Shown one piece after another: positions 20,540-28,302 of a stretch of 64,000 nt of DNA. Under the pieces are notes generated by a model. That model was not told the DNA's origin. It did not search any database and worked only from the letters and a program-made list of their open reading frames with translations. This DNA is from Chlorobaculum thiosulfatiphilum (GTDB lineage Bacteria; Bacteroidota; Chlorobiia; Chlorobiales; Chlorobiaceae): the NCBI RefSeq assembly GCF_006265165.1, contig NZ_VDCH01000003.1:1-64000 (forward strand). The letters are read 5' to 3'. Each line of letters opens with the position of its first letter. The stretch's first letter is position 1. Made by a program: the position numbers and the translations under genes.

Positions 20540-20803
20540 TCATTTTCGCATTTGAGGATGAACAATCTGTTGGAAACCCCCATTTGGGCAAGGATCATAT
20601 TTTTCATTGTGTTTGTGTAAGTCGTAATTTTTTATGGTTAATCCATCAGTTAATTCTGACTCATCAATTTCCATGGTTTGTTGCTCGATACAAGTAGCGC
20701 CTAAACTTCTAATTGCTTCAGGCGTTCCCCAACGTCCAGATATTATGAATTCATCAGTACGAATATCATACATCTTAAATTTAAATACATGTACTATACT
20801 CAC
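20540..20803 (-). CDS. Small protein of unknown function (second gene of an AT-rich pair)
   Basis: An 87-residue protein starting MSIVHVFKFKMYDIRTDEF and containing WGTPEAIRSLGATCIEQQTM. The pattern of a short beta protein with 'R.gtpeaI..lga..ie...veid.seld..G.t' occurs in many small accessory proteins of unknown role. Its ATG overlaps the stop of the gene at 20800-21126 (ATGA), so the two are translationally coupled. AT-rich codon use. It converges with the two-TM gene. Confidence 0.6.
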   Translation of the reverse strand: MSIVHVFKFKMYDIRTDEFIISGRWGTPEAIRSLGATCIEQQTMEIDESELTDGLTIKNYDLHKHNEKYDPCPNGGFQQIVHPQMRK

Positions 20804-21126
20804 TGTATTTCCTCCTCATTTATGTTTTTGTTGTTCGTGATAATATCTGCAATTTCTTGCGGCTTCTTATTTGATAATTTTCTCATCCCATTGATGACAA
20901 GTAATTGTATTCCATCTTTTATAAAGCCAGATGCAATACTAAGAGCTAATGACTTTGAAATTGTGACAATAAAATGAAAATCTTGTGGAGACCCAAGTGC
21001 ATGATCAAAAGCCATCGTTACTGGCTTGTAGATTTCCTTATATGATAGTGCTGCATTATCAAGATATTGAGTAATCTCATTTTTTCTTGCATAAACAGAA
21101 AGCTCAAATGTAATTTGGTCGTTCAT
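20800..21126 (-). CDS. Small protein of unknown function (first gene of an AT-rich pair)
   Basis: A 108-residue protein if it starts at MNDQITFELSVYARKNEI (ATG 21126); a longer frame to 21180 exists but adds a poor, AT-run-derived leader. A beta-rich N-terminus is followed by an amphipathic or membrane-prone helix (SKSLALSIASGFIKDGIQLLVI) and a charged tail (KKPQEIADIITNNKNINEEE). No family recognised. It is coupled to the downstream 87-residue gene by a four-base overlap, and this close pairing suggests they act together, perhaps as a toxin/immunity or defence pair. Confidence 0.55.
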   Translation of the reverse strand: MNDQITFELSVYARKNEITQYLDNAALSYKEIYKPVTMAFDHALGSPQDFHFIVTISKSLALSIASGFIKDGIQLLVINGMRKLSNKKPQEIADIITNNKNINEEEIQ

Positions 21127-21195
21127 GGCTTTGTTATTTAAATTATTGAGCGATAGCTTTAATCTAATAAAAAAAATCAAAGAACAACAATCACC

Positions 21196-21918
21196 CTATC
21201 CCCCCTGCAATCGCAGCGGCAGCTCCAAGCCATTCGCTTCCAGCAACTCACGATCCGCGAGAATATCTTTTGTCGGGCCGTCGGCGACGATCTTTCCTTT
21301 GTTCATGATGCAAACTCTCTCGCAGGTTTCCCAGATGAAATCGAGGTCGTGGGAGACGGTGAGTTTTGTTGTTTGCAAGTTGTTGACCAGGCCGATGAGC
21401 ATCCGGCGGTTGCGGGGGTCGAGGTCGGAGGTGGGTTCGTCCATGACGAGCAGCTCCGGCTGCATGACGAGCACCGCCGCCAGCGCGGCGAAGCGCTTCT
21501 GCCCTTGCGACAGGTGCGCGGGCGGCTTGTCGCGCAGCTCCCACAGCCCGAACAGCCGCAGCAACCGCTCGGCTTCGGCGCGGCTCTGTGCTTCGTCCAT
21601 ACCGAGATTCGACGGGCCGAAAAGCACGTCGTCGTAAACCCTCGCCATGAAGAGTTGATCGTCCGGTTTTTGGAACACCAGCCCCACCATCTGCCGAATC
21701 TGCTCGACCGTTTTCCTTTCCACCGCGATGCCGCCGATTCGCGCCGATCCCGCCTGCGGCAGATGCCAGGCGTTCAGGTGGCTGACGAGGGTCGATTTGC
21801 CTGCGCCGTTCGAACCGGCGATGCCGACCGATTCGCCCTTTGCCACGCGCAGGCTGAGGCCGTCGAGCGCTTTGGCGCCATCGGGGTAGGTGAAGGCGAG
21901 CTGGTCGATGTCAATCAA
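21196..21918 (-). CDS. cbiO: ECF transporter ATPase for nickel/cobalt (CbiO/NikO)
   Basis: A 240-residue ABC ATPase. Walker A is GSNGAGKST (about 34-42), the signature is LSQGQKRFAALAAVL, Walker B is LLVMDEPTSDLDP, and the switch is VSHD. 'FQKPDDQLF' after the Q-loop is the hallmark of ECF-type ATPases. It follows cbiQ by 27 bases in the operon OMP-cbiM-cbiQ-cbiO. Last gene of the unit. Confidence 0.92.
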   Translation of the reverse strand: MIDIDQLAFTYPDGAKALDGLSLRVAKGESVGIAGSNGAGKSTLVSHLNAWHLPQAGSARIGGIAVERKTVEQIRQMVGLVFQKPDDQLFMARVYDDVLFGPSNLGMDEAQSRAEAERLLRLFGLWELRDKPPAHLSQGQKRFAALAAVLVMQPELLVMDEPTSDLDPRNRRMLIGLVNNLQTTKLTVSHDLDFIWETCERVCIMNKGKIVADGPTKDILADRELLEANGLELPLRLQGG

Positions 21919-21945
21919 ATCGGGTGCTCCTGCCGGAAAAAGCGT

Positions 21946-22698
21946 TCAGAAAAAATAACGGACGAGAGCCAAAATCGCCGCCGCGCCCGCGATTGCAGCG
22001 AGGTCGCCGGGCTTCAGTGGCATGGCCGGGCGCGAATCCAGCGCCGCGCTGAAGCCGCGAGCACTCATTGCCATGTAGATCCATTCGGCCCGCGCCGTCG
22101 TGCGGATGAGCAGCGAGCCGATGAGCCGCGCCGTCACGAGCGGCCCTTTGCCGCGTCCCCCGAAGCTGCGCAGGTCACGAGCCTTCTGCATCATTTCGGC
22201 CTCTTCGGCAAGTAGGAAACTGTAGCGCCAGACCAGCAGCAACTGCGTGACGAACGGCTCCGGTACGCGTAGGCTTCGGAGCGCCATGCCGAAGCGGTGG
22301 AACGGCATCACCGCCATGAGCGAGAGCAGCGCGGCGAGCGTCACGAGCGTTTTCAGCACGATCACCGAGGCCGAAACCGCGCCGCCGGTGATGGCCAGTC
22401 CAGCGACGGTCACGGCGGTCGAGCGGTCGAGCGCGAGGTTGCTCGCCGCCATGAAGAGGATGAAGGGCGAAGCGATCACGAGGCGTTTCACCAGCGGCAG
22501 TAGCGGGATGCTGGCGGCGGTCGCGAGCAGCAGCGGAAAGGCGGCGAAGGCGATCACTCCGGCGAGGTCGAACTTCGGAACGGAGATCACGAAGAGGATG
22601 AAGAGCGCGAGCATGACGATGGCCGCGCCGTCGCCGACGGGCAGCTTGCGCGATGGATTGTCGTTGCGCAGAGTGCCGATGTCGAAACGCTTCGTCAC
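21946..22698 (-). CDS. cbiQ: ECF transporter transmembrane component (CbiQ/NikQ)
   Basis: A 250-residue membrane protein with about five helices. It carries two Ala-Arg-Gly-type coupling motifs near the C-terminus: 'ARDLRSFGGRGKG' and 'MAMSARGFSAAL'. These contact the ATPase grooves in ECF transporters. The start overlaps the cbiM stop by four bases. Confidence 0.92.
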   Translation of the reverse strand: MTKRFDIGTLRNDNPSRKLPVGDGAAIVMLALFILFVISVPKFDLAGVIAFAAFPLLLATAASIPLLPLVKRLVIASPFILFMAASNLALDRSTAVTVAGLAITGGAVSASVIVLKTLVTLAALLSLMAVMPFHRFGMALRSLRVPEPFVTQLLLVWRYSFLLAEEAEMMQKARDLRSFGGRGKGPLVTARLIGSLLIRTTARAEWIYMAMSARGFSAALDSRPAMPLKPGDLAAIAGAAAILALVRYFF

Positions 22699-23714
22699 AG
22701 TTTTTCGGACATTGGCGAGCGTTTGCGCAGGAAGAGGCCCGCCGCTCCGGCAAGCACGAGCACCATCAGGCTGCCCGCGATGCCGGAGAGCGAGGTTCCG
22801 GCGTTGACGGGCGATGCCGGGACTGTCGTCTTTTCACCGGTTTTCCTGAAATCGTAGTCGGGCAGGATGGCCAGCTTTTTCTGCAATCCTTCGAGGAACT
22901 CGTGAGCTGTTTCGGCGGGTGAGGCCAGCGCCTCCTTGCCGGTCACTTTGGCGACCGACCATTCCAGGCCGTCCGGATTCGACGAGGCGAACCACGAGAG
23001 CGCCCCGCCGATGGCGAGGGCGGCGGCGAAGAGGCTCGCCGTCACGATGCCGGTTTTCGGGGCGCGAGTTTCGGAGGCCGCGTGCAGAAGCCCCGGTTCG
23101 GTGGAGGCGATGAACGACAGTACGCCCCAGGTCAGCACTCCTTCGACGATGCCGATAACCGCGTGGATCGGCAGCATGAAGAGCATGAAGAGGTTGAACG
23201 GCAGGTCGGAGATGCCGGAAAGCATGGTCTGCGTCACCACCGAAAAGGCTCCGGCCAGCAGGCCGAGCGTGGCGGCGGCGATGCTCGCCGTGGCGAGTCG
23301 CATCGGAGCGCTGCCATCCCCCGCGATGGGGCGGAAGAGGAGCGGCCAGGCGACGAAGGCCGGGATGAAGGCGATGTTGAAGATGTTGCAGCCGAGGGCG
23401 AGCAGGCCGCCGTCGGCGAAGAAGAGCGCCTGGATGACGAGCACCGAGGCGAGCGCGATGAAGGCCCGCCACGGGCCGAGCAGCACCGAGAGCAGGAGGC
23501 CGCCGCCGATGTGTCCGCTCGATCCGGTGCCGGGAATGGTGAAGTTTATCATCTGCGCCGCGAAGACGAACGCCCCCATCACCCCCATCAGCACGGTCTT
23601 CGAGCCGTCCGGTTCCGCCGGGATTTTCCTCGACGACAGGCCGATCACGCCGGCGCTGATTGCCCAGAACGCGCCACCGACAACCGGCGAAAGCAAGGCG
23701 TCCGACATGTGCAT
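22695..23714 (-). CDS. cbiM: Nickel/cobalt ECF substrate-binding protein, CbiM fused to a PDGLE (CbiN-like) domain
   Basis: A 339-residue membrane protein. The N-terminus MHMSDALLSP gives His2, which with the N-terminal amine chelates the metal in CbiM/NikM, so the start is firm. CbiM helices run to about residue 210 and contain 'GTGSSGHIGGG'. After a linker, 'NPDGLEWSVAKVTGKEAL' (about 247-265) and a last helix before a basic end form the PDGLE/CbiN-like part, fused here rather than encoded separately. NikR control next door favours nickel over cobalt. Confidence 0.92.
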   Translation of the reverse strand: MHMSDALLSPVVGGAFWAISAGVIGLSSRKIPAEPDGSKTVLMGVMGAFVFAAQMINFTIPGTGSSGHIGGGLLLSVLLGPWRAFIALASVLVIQALFFADGGLLALGCNIFNIAFIPAFVAWPLLFRPIAGDGSAPMRLATASIAAATLGLLAGAFSVVTQTMLSGISDLPFNLFMLFMLPIHAVIGIVEGVLTWGVLSFIASTEPGLLHAASETRAPKTGIVTASLFAAALAIGGALSWFASSNPDGLEWSVAKVTGKEALASPAETAHEFLEGLQKKLAILPDYDFRKTGEKTTVPASPVNAGTSLSGIAGSLMVLVLAGAAGLFLRKRSPMSEKL

Positions 23715-23736
23715 GGTTCGCTCTCCCGTGGTCTGG

Positions 23737-24531
23737 TTAGAAGCGCATCGTCACGCCGGCGAGCAGCGTGGTGTCGGTCTCGGCGTCGTTCAGGCCGCCA
23801 CGAATGCCGAGGTCGAGGTCGGCGTTGTCGGCGACCGCGTAGATCAGGCCGCCGAGAATGTAGGCCGGATCGGAATCGGCATCCTTGTCCGAATTGGTCT
23901 CGATGCCAATATCGCCTACCGCTCTGAGCTTCTCCGTTACGTTCAGCTCGGCGGCCAGCGAGGCTCGCCAGATGTTTTTTCTCGACGATTCGCTGAGTTC
24001 GTCGAGCTTGTACTCGCTACGGTTGTAGCCAAGGTTGATATGATAGCTGGCCAGTTTGGCCTCGCGCGTGGCGATGAGCGTCACGTTGCCGGAAACCTTG
24101 CCGGAGCCGAGGCCCTTCTTTTCATCGCCGGTCGGCAGGGTGAGACCGGGTTTGAGGGCAAGGCTGAAGCCGGTGTCGGGCAGTTCGTAAAAGCGCCACT
24201 TGATTTGCAGCGCGACGTCGCCAATGCCGTTCCCGTCTGCCATCTTCACGCCATCCTCTTTTTCGGTGTACCACTCCCACGGCATACCAGCGACCAGGTC
24301 GATAGTATCCGAAAGGCCGTAGCTGAGCGTGGTCGACACCGCGCCGCCGGTGGTTTTGCATGAGACGCCTGCTTCGCGCTCCTTGTCGCTGACGGATTCA
24401 AATCCGATTTCGATCTGGCTGTGGCCTTTTCCCTGAGTGCCGGTGTCATCGGTCTGGAGGGGCATGGCGGCAAAAAGCGGCGTCGAGCAAAGTATGAGCG
24501 CCGAGGCGAGCAGCGTGGTTTTTTTCTGCAT
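23737..24531 (-). CDS. Outer-membrane beta-barrel protein of the nickel operon
   Basis: A 264-residue protein if it starts at ATG 24531 (MQKKTTLLASALILCSTPLFA, a clear signal peptide cut after LFA). The mature part is a series of alternating beta strands ending in Phe (LLAGVTMRF), the usual outer-membrane C-terminal signal. It resembles small 'transporter' barrels of the MetA-pathway/phenol-degradation type. As first gene of the NikR-controlled ECF operon it is a candidate outer-membrane pore for nickel. That role is inferred from context only. Confidence 0.8.
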   Translation of the reverse strand: MQKKTTLLASALILCSTPLFAAMPLQTDDTGTQGKGHSQIEIGFESVSDKEREAGVSCKTTGGAVSTTLSYGLSDTIDLVAGMPWEWYTEKEDGVKMADGNGIGDVALQIKWRFYELPDTGFSLALKPGLTLPTGDEKKGLGSGKVSGNVTLIATREAKLASYHINLGYNRSEYKLDELSESSRKNIWRASLAAELNVTEKLRAVGDIGIETNSDKDADSDPAYILGGLIYAVADNADLDLGIRGGLNDAETDTTLLAGVTMRF

Positions 24532-24549
24532 GGCGAAGCGATGTTGTGG

Positions 24550-24588
24550 TTGTCGATAGCATGAAAATAAGATTTGTGCTATCGACAA
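24550..24588. promoter_or_regulatory. Perfect 12-bp inverted repeat, probable NikR operator
   Basis: TTGTCGATAGCA (24550-24561), 15 bases, then the exact inverse TGCTATCGACAA (24577-24588). It lies 19 to 57 bases upstream of the outer-membrane protein ATG, where it would overlap the promoter. NikR tetramers bind spaced palindromes (E. coli: GTATGA, 16 bases, TCATAC). Here the inner half-sites ATAGCA and TGCTAT are 15 bases apart. nikR is the next gene upstream. Confidence 0.7.
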
Positions 24589-24597
24589 GCAACAGGT

Positions 24598-24639
24598 AAC
24601 GGCCTTGAAACTTGTCGCGGAGAGCGTTTCAAGGCCGTT
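24598..24639. terminator. 14-bp perfect stem-loop between nikR and the nickel operon
   Basis: AACGGCCTTGAAAC, 14-base loop, exact inverse. It is just downstream of nikR on the minus strand and likely ends that transcript. It lacks a U-tract, so intrinsic termination is uncertain. Confidence 0.5.
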
Positions 24640-24654
24640 ATGTCCGGATGCCCG

Positions 24655-25059
24655 TCAGTCGGCAGAGGAGAGGGAGAGGTCGAGATGCTTCACGCCGACC
24701 AGCACCTTGAGGGCGCTGGAGAGCTTTTCGATTTCCGGGGCGTTGCCCTTGACGGCGATCACTTCGAGGCAGTTCTCGTGGTCGAGGTGCACATGCTGGG
24801 TCGAGATGATGAGGTCGTGGAAGTCGTGCTGGATGTCGATCAGGCGGTTGACCAGCTCGCGCTTGTGGTGGTCGTAGGTCATGACGATCGCCCCGGCCAC
24901 CGTGCCGCCTTCGGCGGTCGTTTTGCGGAGCAGCTCTTCGCGAATGAGGTCGCGGAGGGCTTCCGACCGGCTCTGGTAGCCCTGGGCCTTGATGTGCCGG
25001 TCGAAAGCCTCGATCAGTTCCCTTTCGAGCGAAATGCCGAAGCGGTACAGGTCGCTCAC
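24655..25059 (-). CDS. nikR: Nickel-responsive transcriptional regulator NikR
   Basis: A 134-residue protein. An N-terminal ribbon-helix-helix (LYRFGISLERELIEAFDRHI, then YQSRSEALRDLIREEL) is followed by an ACT-like domain. The high-affinity nickel ligands are present: His78, His89, His91 and Cys97 (QHVHLDHENC), matching E. coli H76/H87/H89/C95 with an offset of two. It should repress nickel uptake genes when nickel is plentiful. The gene starts four bases after the nfnB stop and may be transcribed with it. Confidence 0.95.
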   Translation of the reverse strand: MSDLYRFGISLERELIEAFDRHIKAQGYQSRSEALRDLIREELLRKTTAEGGTVAGAIVMTYDHHKRELVNRLIDIQHDFHDLIISTQHVHLDHENCLEVIAVKGNAPEIEKLSSALKVLVGVKHLDLSLSSAD

Positions 25060-25063
25060 GCGA

Positions 25064-26515
25064 TTACCACTCCTCGAAGCTCTTTGCCTTGCCGGCGAGC
25101 TTTTCGTTGATGGCCGCCGCCGCCGTGCGTCCAGCGCCCATCGCCAGGATCACCGTCGCGCCGCCCGTGACGATGTCGCCACCGGCATAGACGTTCTCCT
25201 TGGAGGTCTGCATGGTGTTGATGTCAACGACGATGGTCTCCTTCTTGCTGACCTCGATGTCGGGCGTGGTCTGCCTGATGAGCGGGTTGGAGCCGTTGCC
25301 GATGGAGATGATCGCCATGTCGATGGGCAGCACGTACTCCGAGCCGGGCACGGCCACCGGACGGCGGCGTCCTGAATCGTCGGGTTCGCCAAGCTCCATC
25401 TTCTGGCACTTCACGCCAGTGAGCCACGCCTGCTCGTTGCCGATGAATTCGAGCGGAATGGTGAGCAGCAGGAACTCGACACCCTCCTGCAGGGCGTTGT
25501 GAATCTCCTCCTGGCGGGCGGGCATCTCCTTTTCGGAGCGGCGATAGACGATGTAGGCGTGCTCCGCGCCTAGCCGCTTGGCGGTGCGTACGGCGTCCAT
25601 CGCGGTGTTGCCGCCGCCGAAGACCGCCACGCTCTTGCCTTTGCAGTCGAAGACCGGCGTGTCGCTGCTGTTCGGGAAGTCGTAAGCCTTCATGAGGTTC
25701 ACCCTCGTGAGGAACTCGTTGGCCGCGAGTACGCCGACGAGGTTCTCGCCGGGGATGCCCATGAACCAGGGCAGGCCCGCGCCGACGCCGATGAAGACCG
25801 CGTCGAAGCCCTCCTCTTCCATCAGCTCGTCCACGGTGATGGTGCGCCCGACCACCACGTCCGTCCTGAACTCGATGCCCATGCGGCGCAGGCCGTCGAG
25901 CTCCTCGCGGACGATCTCCTTCGGCAGGCGGAATTCGGGGATGCCGTACATCAGCACACCGCCGAGTTCGTGCAGCGCCTCGAAGACCACCACTTTGTGG
26001 CCGAACTGCGCAAGGTCGTTGGCGCAGCTCAGGCTGGCCGGGCCGCTGCCGACGACGGCCACCGTCCTGCCGGTCGGAGGCGCGATTTTCGGATCGATCT
26101 TCTGACCGCTCATGCGCTCGTAGTCGCCGACGAAGCGTTCGAGGTTGCCGATAGCCACCGGCTCGTGCTTCTTGCCGATGACGCACACCTTCTCGCACTG
26201 ATCTTCCTGCGGGCAGACGCGACCGCAAATCGACGGCAGCACGTTGTCCTCCTTGATCTTTCTGACCGCGCCCATGAAGTCGCCCTCGGCGATCAGCTTG
26301 ATGAACTGGTCGATCTTGATGTTGACCGGGCAGCCCGCGATGCAGACCGGATCCTTGCACTGGATGCAGCGCAGCGCCTCCTGCCGGGCCTGCTCGGGAG
26401 TCAGGCCGAGGTTGACCTCGTTGAAGTTGCCGATGCGAACCTGCGGATCCTGCGCCGGCATCTCCTGGCGCGGAATGGCCATGCGTTCCTTGGCCGTGAT
26501 AGTACGAGCGTCCAT
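25064..26515 (-). CDS. NfnB/SudA-type oxidoreductase subunit (glutamate synthase small-chain-like)
   Basis: A 483-residue iron-sulfur flavoprotein. The N-terminal [4Fe-4S] cysteines are in CIQCKDPVCIAGCP and CGRVCPQEDQCEKVC. The FAD site is VAVVGSGPASLSCAND, followed by ELGGVLMYGIPEFRLP. The NAD(P)H site is VAVFGGGNTAMDAVRTA, and 'YAGGDIVTGGATVILAMGAGR' closes the flavin site. It pairs with the upstream gene as NfnAB (NADH-dependent ferredoxin:NADP+ oxidoreductase) or as sulfide dehydrogenase SudAB. In a phototroph that reduces ferredoxin, the Nfn role is the likelier one. Confidence 0.88.
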   Translation of the reverse strand: MDARTITAKERMAIPRQEMPAQDPQVRIGNFNEVNLGLTPEQARQEALRCIQCKDPVCIAGCPVNIKIDQFIKLIAEGDFMGAVRKIKEDNVLPSICGRVCPQEDQCEKVCVIGKKHEPVAIGNLERFVGDYERMSGQKIDPKIAPPTGRTVAVVGSGPASLSCANDLAQFGHKVVVFEALHELGGVLMYGIPEFRLPKEIVREELDGLRRMGIEFRTDVVVGRTITVDELMEEEGFDAVFIGVGAGLPWFMGIPGENLVGVLAANEFLTRVNLMKAYDFPNSSDTPVFDCKGKSVAVFGGGNTAMDAVRTAKRLGAEHAYIVYRRSEKEMPARQEEIHNALQEGVEFLLLTIPLEFIGNEQAWLTGVKCQKMELGEPDDSGRRRPVAVPGSEYVLPIDMAIISIGNGSNPLIRQTTPDIEVSKKETIVVDINTMQTSKENVYAGGDIVTGGATVILAMGAGRTAAAAINEKLAGKAKSFEEW

Positions 26516-26635
26516 GATACGATTGCTGGTTTAGCGGTGAAACGTGTTTTCGTGACAGCCCAGCCCGCCGGAAGCCGCTCGAAACGGCTCCGGAAGTGGA
26601 ACTGCCTGGATGAAAAATGTCAGATTATGCAGGAA

Positions 26636-27481
26636 TTACGCCTGCCCGGTCAGATTGCACTGGTGGCCGGCGGCCTGGTCCGCCTCATGCTCCTCGTGCT
26701 GGTAAATCCTGTTCCTGTCGGCAAGATTCTTGAAGTCCACCTGGTGAGCGTCGAACTCCGGCCCGTCGATGCAGCCGAACTTGACCTCGCCGCCGACCGT
26801 GACGCGGCAGCCGCCGCACATGCCGGTGCCGTCGATCATGATGGGGTTGAGGCTCACCACGGTCTTGATGCCGTAGGGGCGAGTGACCTCGGCCACGGCC
26901 CGCATCATCGGAATCGGGCCGATGGCGAGCACGAAGTCGATCTTCTTGCCCGAATCGATCAGCTCCTGAAGCTTCTGCGTCACGAAGCCGTGGAAGCCGT
27001 ACGAGCCGTCGTCGGTGGTGATGTAGGCTTCGTCGCTGACCGCCTTCATCTCGTCTTCGAGGATCACGAGGTCTTTCGACCGCGCGCCGTTGATGGTGAT
27101 GACGTAGTTGCCAGCCTCTTTCAGCGCCGCCGCCGTCGGATAGGCGATAGCCGTGCCCACGCCGCCGCCGATGCTGACGGCCGTGCCGAAATTCTCGATG
27201 TGCGAAGGGGTTCCGAGCGGGCCGACCACATCGGCGATCGAGTCGCCTGCCTCCTTGCGGTTCAACTCACGTGTCGATTTGCCCGCGCCCTGCGCGATGA
27301 TGGTGATGGTGCCCGTTTCGGGATTCGAATCGGCGATGGTCAGAGGGATGCGTTCGCCGTTCGGGTTGATCCTGACAATGACGAACTGGCCGGCTTTTCG
27401 CTTTTTTGCGATCCTCGGAGCCTCGATTTCGAATTTTTTAATATTTTCAGCTAAAAAAATAGCGGAAACAATCCTGTACAT
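26636..27481 (-). CDS. NfnA/SudB-type oxidoreductase subunit (ferredoxin-NADP reductase-like)
   Basis: A 281-residue protein. The start at ATG 27481 gives 'MYRIVSAIFLAENIKKFEIEAP', the normal N-terminus; upstream in-frame sequence is non-homologous. 'GERIPLTIAD' is the FAD-binding motif and 'GGGVGTAIAYPTAAAL' the NAD-binding motif. Cysteines in 'GTGMCGGCRVTVGGEVKFGC' hold a [2Fe-2S] cluster. It pairs with the downstream subunit. The 120-base gap between them contains an imperfect CCGGAAGCCG/CGGCTCCGG hairpin. Confidence 0.88.
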   Translation of the reverse strand: MYRIVSAIFLAENIKKFEIEAPRIAKKRKAGQFVIVRINPNGERIPLTIADSNPETGTITIIAQGAGKSTRELNRKEAGDSIADVVGPLGTPSHIENFGTAVSIGGGVGTAIAYPTAAALKEAGNYVITINGARSKDLVILEDEMKAVSDEAYITTDDGSYGFHGFVTQKLQELIDSGKKIDFVLAIGPIPMMRAVAEVTRPYGIKTVVSLNPIMIDGTGMCGGCRVTVGGEVKFGCIDGPEFDAHQVDFKNLADRNRIYQHEEHEADQAAGHQCNLTGQA

Positions 27482-27675
27482 TGTTCTTGCGATTACTCGT
27501 GATATGTGGATTGGAATGACTTTCAGCAGGGAAGCAAGGCAGAAGGTGAAAGCCACATAAGCGTGTATAATACGGCGAGAACTTCTTAAAAAAAAGACGC
27601 GTTGATACTTTTTCGAGGTTTCATGCGCTTTTTTCTCCATCCGGAGCCCATCAGCAACGTTTTAATCTTTCTTTC

Positions 27676-28281
27676 ATGGTATTTATCGCAGACTATGGCG
27701 CCGGAAATCTCAGGTCGGTGCACAAGGCTTTCGAGTATCTCGGCATCGAGGCGGTTGTCAGCGACAAGGCTTCGGAGATGAGTCGCTACGAAAAGGTGCT
27801 CATTCCCGGCGTCGGCGCGTTCGGTCCGGCGATGGAGGCGCTGAACCGCCAAGGGTTTGGCGAGGCGCTCAAGGAGCATATCGACAAGGGGCGCAGCGTA
27901 CTTGGCATCTGCCTGGGGATGCAACTCTTTCTGTCGGAAAGCGAGGAGATGGGAGCGCATGAGGGCCTCGACATCTTGCCCGGCAAGGTGCTCCGTTTCA
28001 CGAGCAGCACCGACAAGATTCCGCAGATCGGCTGGAACTCCGTCGATTACTGCAAGGACTCAGTCCTTTTCCGCAACATTCCCGACCAGTCGTATTTCTA
28101 CTTTGTTCACACCTACTATTGCGTTCCCGAAGAGCCGGAAAGCGTGGCCGCGACCACCTTTTTCGCCGGGAAAAATTTTTGTTCGGCCATTGAGAAAAAT
28201 GGTATTTTCGCGGTACAGTTTCACCCTGAAAAAAGCTCCGAAGCGGGCTTGCAGGTGCTGAAAAATTTTGCAGAATTTTAA
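27676..28281 (+). CDS. hisH: Imidazole glycerol phosphate synthase, glutamine amidotransferase subunit
   Basis: A 201-residue class I amidotransferase. The catalytic Cys is in VLGICLGMQLF, and the His and Glu are in VQFHPEKSS. 'DYGAGNLRSV' at the N-terminus is the HisH signature. It supplies ammonia to HisF for histidine and AICAR synthesis; hisF is not in this window. A TATAAT at 27566-27571 upstream may be its -10 box. hisA follows after 21 bases. Confidence 0.95.
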   Translation: MVFIADYGAGNLRSVHKAFEYLGIEAVVSDKASEMSRYEKVLIPGVGAFGPAMEALNRQGFGEALKEHIDKGRSVLGICLGMQLFLSESEEMGAHEGLDILPGKVLRFTSSTDKIPQIGWNSVDYCKDSVLFRNIPDQSYFYFVHTYYCVPEEPESVAATTFFAGKNFCSAIEKNGIFAVQFHPEKSSEAGLQVLKNFAEF

Positions 28282-28302
28282 GCTATTGAGGTTTTATACG
28301 TT

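Noticed and set aside
22936-24363. 475-residue plus-strand ORF opposite cbiM and the outer-membrane gene
   Set aside because: Antisense to two well supported genes, with low-complexity translation.
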